Positions 21,745 to 31,504 of a DNA stretch of 64,000 bases are shown here, one piece after another. The first letter of the stretch is position 1. Each line of letters opens with the position of its first letter. This stretch comes from Diploptera punctata (lineage: Eukaryota > Arthropoda > Insecta > Blattodea > Blaberidae): NCBI GenBank assembly GCA_030220185.1, contig JASPKZ010007537.1, forward strand, positions 1 through 64,000, read 5' to 3'. Made by a program: the position numbers and the translations under genes. The notes beneath the pieces are model-generated. The model saw nothing but the letters and a program-made list of their open reading frames with translations, searched no databases and was not told the DNA's origin.

Positions 21745-22375
21745 TAACCATTCTAATAAATACCTAGGAACAATAATCACAAATAGGAATGAGATGCACA
21801 AGGTAATTAAACATAGGCTCAATTCTGGAAATGCGTTCTATTATGCATTGCAGAGACTCCTGACTTCCCAACTCCTTTCAAAAAACGTTACACTAAAAAT
21901 AATATATAAAACTATTATTCTACCACTTATATTATATGGATGCGAAACATGGACTCTTACTTTAAGGGAGGAAAGGAGATTTGAGAATAAAGTTCTTAGG
22001 AACACTTTTAGACCAAAGAGAGATGAACAGACAGGTGAATGGAGAAGACTGCATAACAATGAATTAAATGCTCTTTATAGGAAGCCAGATATAATGAGAA
22101 CAGTTAAGTCTCGTAGACTGCGATGGGCAGGACATGTGGCACGAATGGGGAATGGAAGACGTGCATGGAAGCTTTCTTGTAGGAAAACCAGAGGAAAAAC
22201 GCGCAGTTGGCAGACAACGAATGAGGTGGGAGAATAGCATTAACTATGATTTGAGGGAAGTAGATTATACAGGGAATGATTGGAAAACATTGGTTATGCA
22301 TAGGGGTGTATGGAGAGGTTATGTCCGCGCGGCTATGGACCTACAGGTTTGATAGTGCCAGTGAGTTAGTTAGTC
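21745..22375 (+). pseudogene. RTE-type retrotransposon C-terminal copy, frameshifted
   Basis: From KYLGTIITNRNEM through LNSGNAFYYALQRLL, ILYGCETWTLTLREERR, RPKRDEQTGEWRRLHNNEL and SRRLRWAGHVARMGNG. After a frameshift at about 22190 it continues as MRWENSINYDLREVDYTGND, ending at 'ctacaggttt'. The 3' end GTGCCAGTGAGTTAGTTAG is the (GTAA)n-type tail of this family. Better-preserved copies lie at 59906-60445 and 49844-50430. Confidence 0.85.
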
Positions 22376-22830
22376 AATAAATATGTTAGAGAGTAAGGGC
22401 ATTTTCTGGTAAGACTTTAAAAAAAAACATTTATTTAAACTTTGTAGTAAAATTAATAAATTTGATTCACTTGTTGCAATAATTACAAAAATGGATTTTT
22501 TAAGAAGCTCTAAATTAGACAGAATCAGAAAGAATTTTACCGAGAAAAAATTAATTTAAACGAAACAATGATACAATTTGGTGCAATAATTACAATGGTT
22601 TGGACCGTGAAGAAGACGAATAAAGACAGATTGGCAGTTAGTAGTTTGACGTCGATTCCAAATCTAATAAAAGAAGAGGATATAGGAAGTTATGAGTTTG
22701 ATGAAGGACAGGAGACTGCAGGATGGAGCCTGGAAAGGTTAGAGATGAATGAAGGAAGAGAATCGAAATTTAATATTGGGCCAGGAAGATGTATACATTT
22801 TAAAACATGTTAAATAAAATATAATTTAAG
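22376..22830. other. Anonymous sequence with one short open frame
   Basis: An 81-codon plus-strand frame at 22568-22813 has no recognisable motif. I do not call it a gene. Confidence 0.4.
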
Positions 22831-22901
22831 AAATTCAATCGGTGATGTTGAGTGATTCCGGGTTCTGTGGCCGTGGTCCATAGTTGGTGTTGATACCAGA
22901 C

Positions 22902-22933
22902 GTTTCGCCCTCAACTGCGGAGGGCATCTTCAG
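22902..22933 (-). ncRNA. Hammerhead ribozyme core (PLE C, left arm)
   Basis: Minus strand: CTGAAGA, one base, 6 bp stem II (GCCCTC/GAGGGC, loop CGCAGTT), GAAAC. All conserved core bases are present. It overlaps the end of the GIY-YIG ORF. Confidence 0.65.
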
Positions 22934-23522
22934 TGGCGAGTGCTTCTAGGCGTGTTTCCTGGTCGGAAGCTCTACTTAGAGTGAACGCTGCGGGTGTTGT
23001 ATTGATACTAGAGGTGGGAGCAGGGTGAGCGGGCGTGGCTCTTGCTGATTGGCTAATGGTCGTCTCCTTGTTGTCCCTAGTGTTGATGCATTTATTTTCT
23101 AGTGTACGGTACCAGGCCTTAGACAGTTTAATACCTTCCTCTTTTCTGTTAATATTTTCCTTATGCTTGTGTATTTCTATAGCCTCTCGATATAATCTAG
23201 GGAAATAATAGGAAGTTGTGGCTAAAACTTGTGTATCATCGAATAGAATCTGGTGTCCATTCATAATGGCATGTTCTGCTACAGCCGATTTATCCATTTC
23301 TCCTTGTCTGCAGTTTCTTTTGTGTTCTGATAAACGGGTGGCTATACTTCTTTTTGTGGTCCCTATGTATGGTTTACCACACGAACAAGGAAGTCGATAT
23401 ACGCCGCAAGTGGAGAGAGGTGGCCGAGGATCCTTAGCTGAGCGAAGGCAGTCTTCTATTTTTCTTGTAGGTCTGTAAACTGTTTTTATGTTGTATTTTC
23501 GTAGGAGTTTAAAATACAACAT
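22911..23522 (-). CDS. PLE GIY-YIG endonuclease domain, left copy
   Basis: 203 residues, reading outward from the centre of the palindrome. GVY (residues 40-42) and YIG (52-54) are the two halves of the GIY-YIG signature. R63 follows, then EH (66-67), with a Cys pair (C46, C48) and His residues as in the Penelope-type Zn-binding GIY-YIG subclass. E113 and the N of ENIN (123-124) are plausible catalytic positions. In PLEs this endonuclease sits C-terminal to a reverse transcriptase and nicks target DNA. Here only the C-terminal third of the usual protein is present, so it is a domain-only remnant. It differs from its twin at a few N-terminal residues (FKLLR versus FRRSL) and one Ser/Thr. Confidence 0.85.
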   Translation of the reverse strand: MLYFKLLRKYNIKTVYRPTRKIEDCLRSAKDPRPPLSTCGVYRLPCSCGKPYIGTTKRSIATRLSEHKRNCRQGEMDKSAVAEHAIMNGHQILFDDTQVLATTSYYFPRLYREAIEIHKHKENINRKEEGIKLSKAWYRTLENKCINTRDNKETTISQSARATPAHPAPTSSINTTPAAFTLSRASDQETRLEALATEDALRS

Positions 23523-24099
23523 AAAAACAGTTTACAGACCTACAAGAAAAATAGAAGACTGCCTTCGCTCAGCTAAGGATCCTCGGCCACCTCTCTCCAC
23601 TTGCGGCGTATATCGACTTCCTTGTTCGTGTGGTAAACCATACATAGGGACCACAAAAAGAAGTATTGCCACCCGTTTATCAGAACACAAAAGAAACTGC
23701 AGACAAGGAGAAATGGATAAATCGGCTGTAGCAGAACATGCCATTATGAATGGACACCAGATTCTATTCGATGATACACAAGTTTTAGCCACAACTTCCT
23801 ATTATTTCCCTAGATTATATCGAGAGGCTATAGAAATACACAAGCATAAGGAAAATATTAACAGAAAAGAGGAAGGTATTAAACTGTCTAAGGCCTGGTA
23901 CCGTACACTAGAAAATAAATGCATCAACACTAGGGACAACAAGGAGACGACCATTAGCCAATCAGCAAGAGCCACGCCCGCTCACCCTGCTCCCACCACT
24001 AGTATCAATACAACACCCGCAGCGTTCACTCTAAGTAGAGCTTCCGACCAGGAAACACGCCTAGAAGCACTCGCCACTGAAGATGCCCTCCGCAGTTGA
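23488..24099 (+). CDS. PLE GIY-YIG endonuclease domain, right copy
   Basis: 203 residues, almost identical to the minus-strand copy. The two frames overlap by 35 bp on opposite strands at the palindrome centre (23488-23522). Same GVY, YIG, Cys/His and EIHKHKENIN features. Both ends end with ALATEDALRS. The stop codon falls inside the hammerhead region, as the reading frame runs through CTGAAGATGCCC. The lack of stops in both arms suggests a recent duplication or recent insertion. The start methionine is arbitrary because the true protein would extend into a lost RT domain. Confidence 0.85.
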   Translation: MLYFRRSLKYNIKTVYRPTRKIEDCLRSAKDPRPPLSTCGVYRLPCSCGKPYIGTTKRSIATRLSEHKRNCRQGEMDKSAVAEHAIMNGHQILFDDTQVLATTSYYFPRLYREAIEIHKHKENINRKEEGIKLSKAWYRTLENKCINTRDNKETTISQSARATPAHPAPTTSINTTPAAFTLSRASDQETRLEALATEDALRS

Positions 24100-24108
24100 G
24101 GGCGAAAC
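24077..24108 (+). ncRNA. Hammerhead ribozyme core (PLE C, right arm)
   Basis: Identical to the left-arm core on the other strand: CTGAAGA, stem II GCCCTC/GAGGGC, GAAAC, followed by GTC. The loop CGCAG matches the stem II loop of element A (CGCAGCA), although the stem sequences differ. That supports a selected structure. Confidence 0.65.
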
Positions 24109-24208
24109 GTCTGGTATCAACACCAACTATGGACCACGGCCACAGAACCCGGAATCACTCAACATCATGATTACCGGCCGTGAAAGCCTGCATTCAAATT
24201 CAATCGGT

Positions 24209-24839
24209 CTTGATTCATTACATGATATTGCAAAGGGATATCAGGAAAAGGTGGAATTTTTTAGATATAAATATACAGTTTTTTTTCTAGAGTCTATTGT
24301 CATTAATTATTCATATATAATAAACAAAAAACTGCATTATAGTTTAGGGCCTATATCTACATAACATAAAAATATATAGCAGTTGCAAATAGTTTATTTC
24401 TCTTCACAAACAAGTTTGTAAATTAGTACCAGAGTATGCAACAGTACTTGGTTTTTTTAATGGCTTTTGTTTGAACGTACAACTTCAAATTCATATCAAA
24501 GTCATCTAAAATTGTATGATTTCAATATATAGTGCCAGTATACTTTGGCCAAAAATGCACATTGCGGTTTAGTGCTGAAGATGGCAGTGTCCATGAAGAA
24601 AGCTTGCGAGTCTTGAATAAGTAGAAGGACAACTTACATAATTAAAAACATTGTAGTTACCTTATAAATTACACCCAATCTTAAAATATTTCAATCTAGA
24701 CATTATAAGATGTGCATTTCGGCCCTGAGACTAAGCCATTGTAATTATAAACTTTCTACCTTGAAATTCTTAATTGCCAATGAGGTTATTCGGTAAATAG
24801 AAGTGAAGCAGAGCAGATGACAGCAGATTCCATTAACAA
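24209..24839. other. Anonymous sequence
   Basis: AT-rich; no recognised repeat or gene. Confidence 0.5.
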
Positions 24840-25450
24840 AATTATCTCATTAGCGACGATCACGATATGCGAATATGTCCAATGTCGGGAAATTTGAAGA
24901 TGAGATACATATATTAGGACAATGTAATGATTTAGAATATTGGAGACGTCAGTTATTACCGGAAAGATTTCTAAATTCAAATCGGGAAAGATTGGCATGC
25001 TACGAGTTATTGGTAAATCCAGAAAATTGGATAAACTTGGGTAAATTTCTGGACAAAACGCGGAAAATAAGAACAACACTCATTCATGAATAAATATATG
25101 TTATCAAAATGCAATAACATTAATTCTTAATAATTATATATAAATTAATTAATGTATAATGCTATTGTGTTATTATTTAATTGTAATATTACTGTGTTTT
25201 CTTTATTTAATTTTAATGTTATGGTTTTTTTAGTGTATAACGCTATTGTGTTATTTTTTAATTGTAATATTATTGAGTTTTCTTTATGTAATTGTAATGT
25301 TATTGCTTTTTTTTTGTTTATTTTTCTTCACACTAGTAGCAATTATTACTTTATTGTAACGGACTGTCAACAGCACGTACGGCTTACTGCCCGTGCGACC
25401 CATATTTGTAAATAATATTGTAAATATCTTACTTTTTGTCTAATAAAGTC
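24840..25450 (+). mobile_element. Possible non-LTR 3' end
   Basis: A 72-codon frame (24875-25093) contains FEDEIHILGQCNDLEYWRRQ, resembling the 'DE-H-L--C--Y---R' tail found at the C-terminus of several non-LTR RT proteins. It is followed by AT-rich 3' UTR-like sequence ending in a TAATAAAGTCC polyadenylation-like signal at about 25440. Weak evidence. Confidence 0.35.
25155..25316 (+). repeat. 81 bp tandem duplication
   Basis: TATAATGCTATTGTGTTATT at 25155 recurs 81 bp later at 25236 with few changes. Two copies. Confidence 0.8.
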
Positions 25451-25639
25451 CTACTACTATTAAAATTATCTCATTTTGAGGTAGATAAATTCAGATTCAA
25501 GATTATGTACACGTACAGGGCAAACTATTACAAATGAAGGACTTAAGACAATAACAAGATACGCCAGATATTGTTTTTTTTTTCTCTGATATATAATAGT
25601 TCAAGATCCAGCTGCAAGATTACTACGTTCAACGAGTGT

Positions 25640-25920
25640 ATGAACAGAATCTATTTTATGATGATCTTGTAGAAGATTTCCGGGCTGTTGGCCGTGGTCT
25701 TGAGGCTTGTAGTTCCCCGACGTTTCGCCAGAGACTGCGTCCGGTATCCTCAAGGCTTGTCTTGAGACTTGCAATTTTGAAAGTAGGTCTTGGTGGAAAA
25801 GCCCTGCGGCTAGCCAAGTTAATAACTAGCGGTGAGCAATTCCTTTTCGGTTCTCCCTGGATGTCCGGGATAGGAGAACCCCGGGTTCCTGCCAAAGCAT
25901 TTGCCCCGGTGTGATTTAGA
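25640..25920 (-). mobile_element. PLE terminal-repeat fragment D with decayed hammerhead
   Basis: Shares GATTTCCGGGCTGTTGGCCG and 'ggtcttgaggcttgtagtt' with element E (33452-33686). On the minus strand 25754-25722 reads CTTGAGGA, a CCGG/CTGG stem and GCGAAACG, a hammerhead layout with an inserted T in the core. The rest (25760-25915) is GC-richer and probably PLE 5' sequence. No TSD found. Confidence 0.55.
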
Positions 25921-25991
25921 ATGTGTATAATTACCGAATAAATATAATATTAACGAATAAAATCATTCTAACCAGCATGAGCTGTGTGCGT

Positions 25992-26367
25992 GTCTGATTA
26001 ATCATCACAATTTAGGAACAAGATCACAAGACTCTTCTTTACTTTTGATACCACAACACAGGACCTGTCTATACTCTGAATCCTACACAATATCTATGGC
26101 TAGAGCATGGAACTCACTTCCCAGTCATGTCAGGGACTGTCAATCGCTATCATTATTTAAATCCAAATTAACTGATATCTTAAGTTCGACACAATGAAAA
26201 CATTAACTGCATAACAACTATATAGAGCATTCCATTAATAGTCATCTAGGAAGCTACTTACTTTATTCTACATAATTTAAATTTTATCATATTCTATGTT
26301 TTTGTTAGTATTAGCTAGTATTAGATCACATCATCTTTGTATTTTGTTTAGTCTGTATTTTAATATC
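25992..26367 (+). pseudogene. CR1/L2-type element 3' end, 5'-truncated (left part)
   Basis: Near identical to 52857-53217, the C-terminus (HRTCLYSESYTISMARAWNS) and 3' UTR of the complete ORF element at 50431. It continues at 26688-26876 after a SINE insertion. A possible TSD ATTAAT flanks it (about 25987 and 26873). Confidence 0.9.
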
Positions 26368-26672
26368 GGGGGCACGCCGTAGCGTAGTGGTTAAGGCACT
26401 GATCTACAAGTCGGAGGGTCGAGGGTTCAAGTCCCGTTGTGGTCAGGATTTTTAAACTGACCCAAACCCTCTGGCGGCACTATGGCCCTGGGGTCGACTC
26501 AGCCTCTAACTAAAATGAGTACCAGACGCTTGTTCTGGGGGTAAAGGCGGCTGTCACGCAGGGCTGACAACCCGGCTGACATAAAGTGCCGATTGTAAGG
26601 AAAAAGTGGGAGCCTTAACCTCCCACTACCCCAAGGGCCTCCTGAGGCCTGTTGTGGGATCACTTTACTTTA
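26368..26672 (+). mobile_element. SINE-A copy 1, tRNA-derived, 15 bp TSD
   Basis: The tRNA-like head has a perfect pol III A box (TAGCGTAGTGG) and B box (GGTTCAAGTCC). A body with GGGGTCGACTCAGCCTCTAA follows, then a (TTTAC)n-type 3' end. The target CTGTATTTTAATATC is duplicated at 26353-26367 and 26673-26687. The paralogous element at 53211-53225 is the empty site. Confidence 0.95.
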
Positions 26673-26687
26673 CTGTATTTTAATATC

Positions 26688-26788
26688 TTAAAATTGTAAT
26701 ATGTATGTAATTTTTGTATAATTTTACTATTCGCTGGTTGAGTGGAAGAGAAGGCCTTATGGCCTTAACTCTGCCAGCTAAAATAAAG

Positions 26789-26789
<1 letters not shown>
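26688..26789 (+). mobile_element. CR1/L2-type element 3' terminus (right part)
   Basis: Continuation of the 25992 fragment after SINE-A. It includes the family's 3' hairpin, CTGG...AAGGCC-TTAT-GGCCTT...CCAG (about 26733-26773), then AAATAAAG and the (ATT)n tail. Confidence 0.9.

Positions 26790-26876
<87 letters not shown>
26790..26876 (+). repeat. (ATT)n microsatellite tail
   Basis: Uninterrupted ATT triplets that form the 3' tail of the CR1/L2-type copy. Confidence 0.97.
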
Positions 26877-26879
<3 letters not shown>

Positions 26880-26881
<2 letters not shown>

Positions 26882-28025
26882 TTACGCGGTGTATGTTTGA
26901 AAATGGCGCCTTCGGTCGTCAGCCAATGAGAGGCGAGTGATTTTTTAAAGTGTGTATAATTGTATTTTATTATGTGGATATCGGTATTAAATGCTTTTCA
27001 TGATGTTTTAAATGCTTTTTGTAAGCAAATGCATGTGTTTTTATTGATTTTAATAGATTTAAATATATTAATGTCCCGAAAATTGTGTCTGCCAATCGCG
27101 TGGCTGGCTATGGGTGCCACGCCTATTTTGTGGACTTTGTAAAATTTCTTTGATTAGTAATATATATTTATATTATCTTGATTTTAGTGTGTTTTAATTA
27201 TTGAATTGAATATATTAGAGGATTTTCAATTAATTTCGGTGTTTTAATATGCTTAAAATGCATGTGAGTTTGGTGGGCCAATCGGATGACAGTATGAAGT
27301 TGCCACACCTATTTCGTGGACTTAGAAAATGTTTACGTTTTGTTTTATATTTTAGTGATTGATGGGATTATTTGTGTATGTTGATCCTTTGAAGTTCGCA
27401 CTCTTGTTGGGAGAAAGACCGTAGAACCAGCTCCATGTCAGAAATGAAATATTTTCAATCCGCTTTACCCGGCTCGATGGAAATTGGGAATTAAATTTAC
27501 TGGTGGGAACTAGGGGACTACTCCGGCATTTGCCTTTAACGCTAAGGAAACCACCAGAAACCTTTAGCAGAGTAGTTGTCTGAAAGAAAATATATAACTA
27601 CATTTATGTACGTTCTAGTACTTGTCTACGACACAGGATGGAACCCAGCGACCATCCGTTGTGCCACGTGTCATAGATATAAATTTTTAGAGGATTAGGA
27701 GTTTAATTTAGTTAAATTGCCCTTAATTTTGAATTTGGAGTATTTATGGGAATAATATTTACTGGTGGGATCAAGGGGCCTACTCCGATATTTATCTTAG
27801 CGCTAAAGAAACCACCGAAACCTTGGCAGAGTAGGTTTGAAGTTAGTGAGAATGGTTCGAAATATGGCCAAATCGGTAGCGCCTTCCAGCTTTTAGAGGT
27901 GAATAGCTGGTTTCGCCTATTTTTAATTATTTCAGCACGGTTCTTATAGGCGAATAGCCGTCAAAATCACCTGTCGTGTCAATAATTGGGATAGTGATAG
28001 ATAAGTGCAAAATCATCGTAATTTG
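26880..28025. other. Anonymous sequence with two diverged internal repeats
   Basis: Blocks near 27110 and 27298 share TGCCAC-CCTATTT-GTGGACTT. A second pair near 27500 and 27755 shares ATTTACTGGTGGGA, GGGCCTACTCC-like and AAACCACC-GAAACCTT blocks. These hint at an old duplicated unit. No coding sequence recognised. Confidence 0.5.
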
Positions 28026-28029
28026 CCAT

Positions 28030-28118
28030 GATGAGATCTGATCTTTTTTCCATCTTTTACTGGGTCTTCCAACATTTCTTCGCCCTAGTGGTTTGTAATG
28101 AAGAATTAAATGAAACAT
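28030..28118 (-). pseudogene. RTE-type C-terminal scrap
   Basis: Minus strand encodes LILHYKPLGRRNVGRPSKRW followed by KKDQI. This is the basic GRRxxGRPxxRW motif found near the C-terminus of RTE-type proteins. Confidence 0.6.
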
Positions 28119-28217
28119 ATTAACCCTAAATGATATTTCGAGATGGTGCAGATGAAATTTCTTATATTAAACACACAAGGGTTTAATAAACTGGGAAAAA
28201 TCATATTTTATGTGTGT

Positions 28218-28365
28218 TCGCCGTTGTACGTATCGAGGTAGCGTGTTGCCTTGTCACGCAGATGGCCCGAGTTCGATCCTCGGTCGGAACAAGTTTCCTG
28301 GGTGAGGTTTTTCCTCACCTGCAAGACAAATATCAGCAAACTTTAATGCCCGTTCCCGGCCGCAG
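28218..28365 (+). mobile_element. SINE-B fragment
   Basis: 5' part of the SINE-B family: TCGAGGTAGCGTG (A-box region), GAGTTCGATCCTC (B-box region), then the CTGGGTGAGGTTTTTCCTCA body. Diverged and 3' truncated. Confidence 0.75.
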
Positions 28366-28422
28366 CTCTTCTGTAGTTAACTGTGTTGTTGTGTGGTTGG
28401 ATTTGTGTGCCCTTCTTTGGTA

Positions 28423-28492
28423 AGCTATCTACAGCCTCATTTCCAGCAACACCACAATGGGGAGGAATCCACTGGAGAATGATTTTCGTTCA
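28423..28492 (-). pseudogene. RNase H domain scrap of a non-LTR element
   Basis: Minus strand reads KIILQWIPPHCGVAGNEAVD, the highly conserved HCGVxGNExAD end of the RNase H domain of I/Jockey-group elements. Nothing else of the element is apparent here. Confidence 0.75.
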
Positions 28493-28866
28493 AAACAATT
28501 AAGATAAGTTATGATTAATATATGCTGTGTGCATATTATTTTGGACAAACAAGGTTAAATTAAAAATCAGATTCCTTCCCGGGATTTTATGTTCCGTAAG
28601 TGTGGTTAGGTTTCCCTAAGATAGTTACGTCAGTTCTTATTTATTTAATCTAGGGTAGGCAAATCTAGACGCCAAACATTATTAACATGGGTAATATCAG
28701 TAAATTCGGACAGAGACTGGCAAGATCGAGATGAAATTGGATTAAATCGAATGAAATTCTCTATTGTCAAATTAAACATGATGATTCCTACAGTACTATT
28801 CATACTTTCTGAATTTCATGTTTGGGTACTTTCATTCCTGAAAACAACACACAGATTTTAACTACA
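28493..28866. other. Anonymous sequence
   Basis: No feature recognised. Confidence 0.5.
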
Positions 28867-28882
28867 TGTTTACAAGAACTTC

Positions 28883-29667
28883 TTCTTCTTCGTCAGGCTC
28901 TACGACTTCCAGTAGAATGTCTTGGCCTTCTCAACTAGTTTACGCCATTTCTTCCTATCTTGTGCAGTAGATTTCAAATCAAAGATCCCCATCTCTCTCA
29001 AATCTTCAATTACGTCATCTTCCCATCGATCTTTGGGTCTTCCTCTTGGTCTTGTTCCCTGTGGCTTCCAGTTAAAAATATCATTCGGCAATCTTTCTTT
29101 TGGCATTCTTAGTGTATGTCCAAACCATTGTAATCTTTTGGATTTGATGAAACTAACTATATTTTCTTTATTATTCTTGAGGTATAATTCGTTATTCCTT
29201 CTTAATCTCCAAGTTTCATTTTCCTTTACTGGACCTAGCACTCTTCTAAATATTTTCCTCTCAAACGTTAATAGTCTTAATTTATCTGCTTCTTTCAGTA
29301 CCCAGGTTTCAGCTCCATAACATATGATTGGTCTTATTATGGATGTATATAACTTGAATTTAACATTTTTTGATATTAATTTGCTTTTGAATATATCAAA
29401 ATTAGCAAAATATGCTTTATTCCCTTGCGATATTCTTGTTTTGATTTCTTCTTCAACAGTATTATTATCGTTTAGTATTGTGCCTAGGTACTTAAAGGAG
29501 TTAATTTGATCAATACAGTCACTATTTATAGTTAGTTCATTCAAATTTGTTTTATTTCTCATACATCTTAAATATTTTGTTTTATTTAGATTGATTACAA
29601 GCCCATATTTTATACTTTCATTTTTCAATTTGTCAAAGGTTTCCAGTAGGGAATTTTTTGTTCCTGT
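28883..29667 (-). pseudogene. RTE-type retrotransposon, 5'-truncated, 16 bp TSD, frame intact
   Basis: An open 242-codon frame (29628-28900) covers the end of the RT domain and the C-terminal region: YGLVINLNKTKYL, SFKYLGTILNDNN, IICYGAETWVLKEADKLRLL, RLQWFGHTLRMPKERLPNDI and GTRPRGRPKDRWEDDVIEDL. The catalytic YADD part is lost by truncation. The target TGTTTACAAGAACTTC is duplicated at 28867-28882 and 29668-29683. The 3' end is (GAA)n. The intact frame and perfect TSD indicate a fairly recent insertion. Confidence 0.9.
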
Positions 29668-29776
29668 TGTTTACAAGAACTTCCCACGATTAATATTCAG
29701 ATTTATAAATTCGTAAAAAAATATCCTCAACTCGTGTCCAAATCAGGGTCGGGTCTAGGGATGAGATGAGATGAAC

Positions 29777-29778
<2 letters not shown>

Positions 29779-29820
<42 letters not shown>
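29779..29820. repeat. (TA)n microsatellite
   Basis: Pure TA dinucleotides at the 3' end of SINE-C. Confidence 0.95.
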
Positions 29821-29822
<2 letters not shown>

Positions 29823-30085
29823 GTCTGTGAATGACAAGGATTCCGACCTACCACGCCTGACGCACCATCGCGGGGGCAGATGAACGAAATGAAATGAATG
29901 AGATGAGTATGGAGAAATGGTGGAATGAAATTGTGGCAGGAGAAAAGGGAGAAAACCTCGAGAAAAAGTTGTCCAAGCTCAGTTTCGTCCTCTACAAAAC
30001 CCACATGGAGTGGCCGAGACTCGGTCTCGGGAACCCAGCGGTGAGAGGCGAGCGTCTAACCGCTTGCGCCAAGGAGCCGCTTTTA
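29821..30085 (-). mobile_element. SINE-C, tRNA-derived
   Basis: The minus strand starts GGCTCCTTGGCGCAAGCGG (A-box region TGGCGCAAGCGG) and has GCTGGGTTCCCGAGACC near the B-box position. About 200 bp of body follows, with TGCGTCAGGCGTGGTAGG. It ends at a (TA)n tract. The B box is imperfect. Distinct from SINE-A and SINE-B. Confidence 0.7.
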
Positions 30086-30424
30086 TAAATTCATAAAAAC
30101 GTTAAATTATTACCCAATGTACGCCCTTGTCAGAACATTCCTTATATAATTATGACATGTTCATGTATAGCAGAAGAGAAGCAAATTTGTTCTTAATATA
30201 GAAATTGAATACAAAGAATATCAGTATCATAATACTTTTCCCAGTAAAATAATGTGTTAAGGGGACCGGGTAAAATATTCCTTGTACTTAAAATTCAAAT
30301 TAAATTGTCTGATTCTAGTTAAGATAGGCCAATGAAAATTATATATAATTAAACAATAAAACAAAAATGTTAAACTTTATGTTTCATTTGACAATAATGT
30401 TTGCTTATGTCAATATTTGGATTA
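30086..30424. other. Anonymous AT-rich sequence
   Basis: No feature recognised. Confidence 0.5.
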
Positions 30425-31135
30425 AGTTATTAAGTTTAATTCAGAAGATAATCTGCAGAAAGGTCTGTATGAACTTAAAATTACAGAAGAATATGGATTG
30501 AAGATATCTACAGAGAAAACAACAATTATGGCGTTTCAAAGTGTAGATCCTGTCAGAAGTAAAATTGTACTTGACAATAAAATTTTGGAGCAGATGAATA
30601 ATTTTACATATCTATGATGCAATATCTCATATGAAGAAGAAAAGGATGTAAATGCAAAAATATCTAAATTTTTAAGAATTTTATTGTTAATAAATTCTAT
30701 CTTCAAGCCACAGTTAGTCCAAAAACATTGAAGACTAAAACTGTATAAAACACTGGCTCTTCCAACTCTTTTGTATGGTAGTGAAGCATAGACGTTGAAA
30801 CAGAAGGATATACAGAGACTTAGATCTGCTGAAATGAGATACCTTCGGAGGACTGCAGGATACACACTACTAGATCATAAAAATAATGAAGACATCTTAG
30901 AAGAATTACACGTGGAACCTTTAGAAAACAAAATTTCTGATTATAAGTCATGATGGATGAAACATATTCATCGAATGAAAGATTACAGAATACACAAACA
31001 AATGTTAAGATATCAACCTGCAGGAAAAAGGAGACCTGGACGTCCACTCAAAAGACTTCTGGATGATGTTTCTCCTGAGGCCAAAACAGGTCAACAAATG
31101 GCCTCAATTCGTGAATGTACTATGATGATGAAGTT
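30425..31135 (+). pseudogene. RTE-type element, (GAT)n-tail family, broken
   Basis: Fragments in several frames: LKITEEYGLKISTEKTTI, FTYL, LLYGSEA followed by a stop, LRSAEMRYLRRTAGYTLLDH, HIHRMKDYRIHKQMLRYQPA, then GKRRPGRPLKRLLDDVSPEA. The order is that of RTE-clade proteins from the RT palm to the C-terminus. At least three stops or frameshifts. The inverted copy at 45375-45940 is from the same family. Confidence 0.8.
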
Positions 31136-31504
31136 TAATTTAAAAAATCAAACATGAATTTTATTGTAAAAATTTTGCACGGAACTCTCCTCTAAATTAG
31201 AATGAAAATATTTTCAGAGTTAGACCTTCATCTAGAACACATGTCAATATACGTTTTAAATCTCAAGAATGATGACAATTGGTGAATTCCAACATGATAA
31301 CATGATGTGTGTAAATGTCAGGATCCTGTTTGTGTTTTTTTATTAAATTCTCTTCTAAAATGACTCGTGCAATCTTCAGTGAAATAAATTCTCGAAAGTC
31401 ATATTTTTGGTATCTCCACCCGCCCTGATTTTTCTACCCATCTCTAGGACTATTTTGATTGTTGGTTTCCCAGATACTGGACATAAATTACCTTTTATTT
31501 TAAT
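31136..31504. other. Anonymous sequence
   Basis: No feature recognised. Confidence 0.5.

Larger units (their letters stand above)
22844..24195. mobile_element. Penelope-like element C: palindromic head-to-head dimer with 13 bp TSD
   Basis: The target AAATTCAATCGGT is duplicated at 22831-22843 and 24196-24208. The body is two near-identical ~660 bp arms in inverted orientation, centred on about 23505. Each arm encodes the same 203-residue GIY-YIG ORF and a hammerhead core. The right end carries ~28 extra bases, with ACCGGCCGTGAAAGCC, that have no left counterpart. One TSD pair around the whole palindrome shows it integrated as a unit. The RT domain is missing from both arms. Confidence 0.9.

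Noticed and set aside
23218..23792. Two 86-codon ORFs antisense to the GIY-YIG frames
   Set aside because: Shadow frames; identical in both arms because the arms are copies.
22911..24099. A pair of divergent host genes
   Set aside because: The two ORFs are copies of one another within a TSD-flanked palindrome and carry PLE GIY-YIG motifs.
26368..26450. Possible tRNA gene (A and B boxes, cloverleaf-like head)
   Set aside because: The same head begins six SINE-A copies with TSDs; it is a SINE head, not a tRNA gene. The same applies to SINE-B to SINE-E heads.
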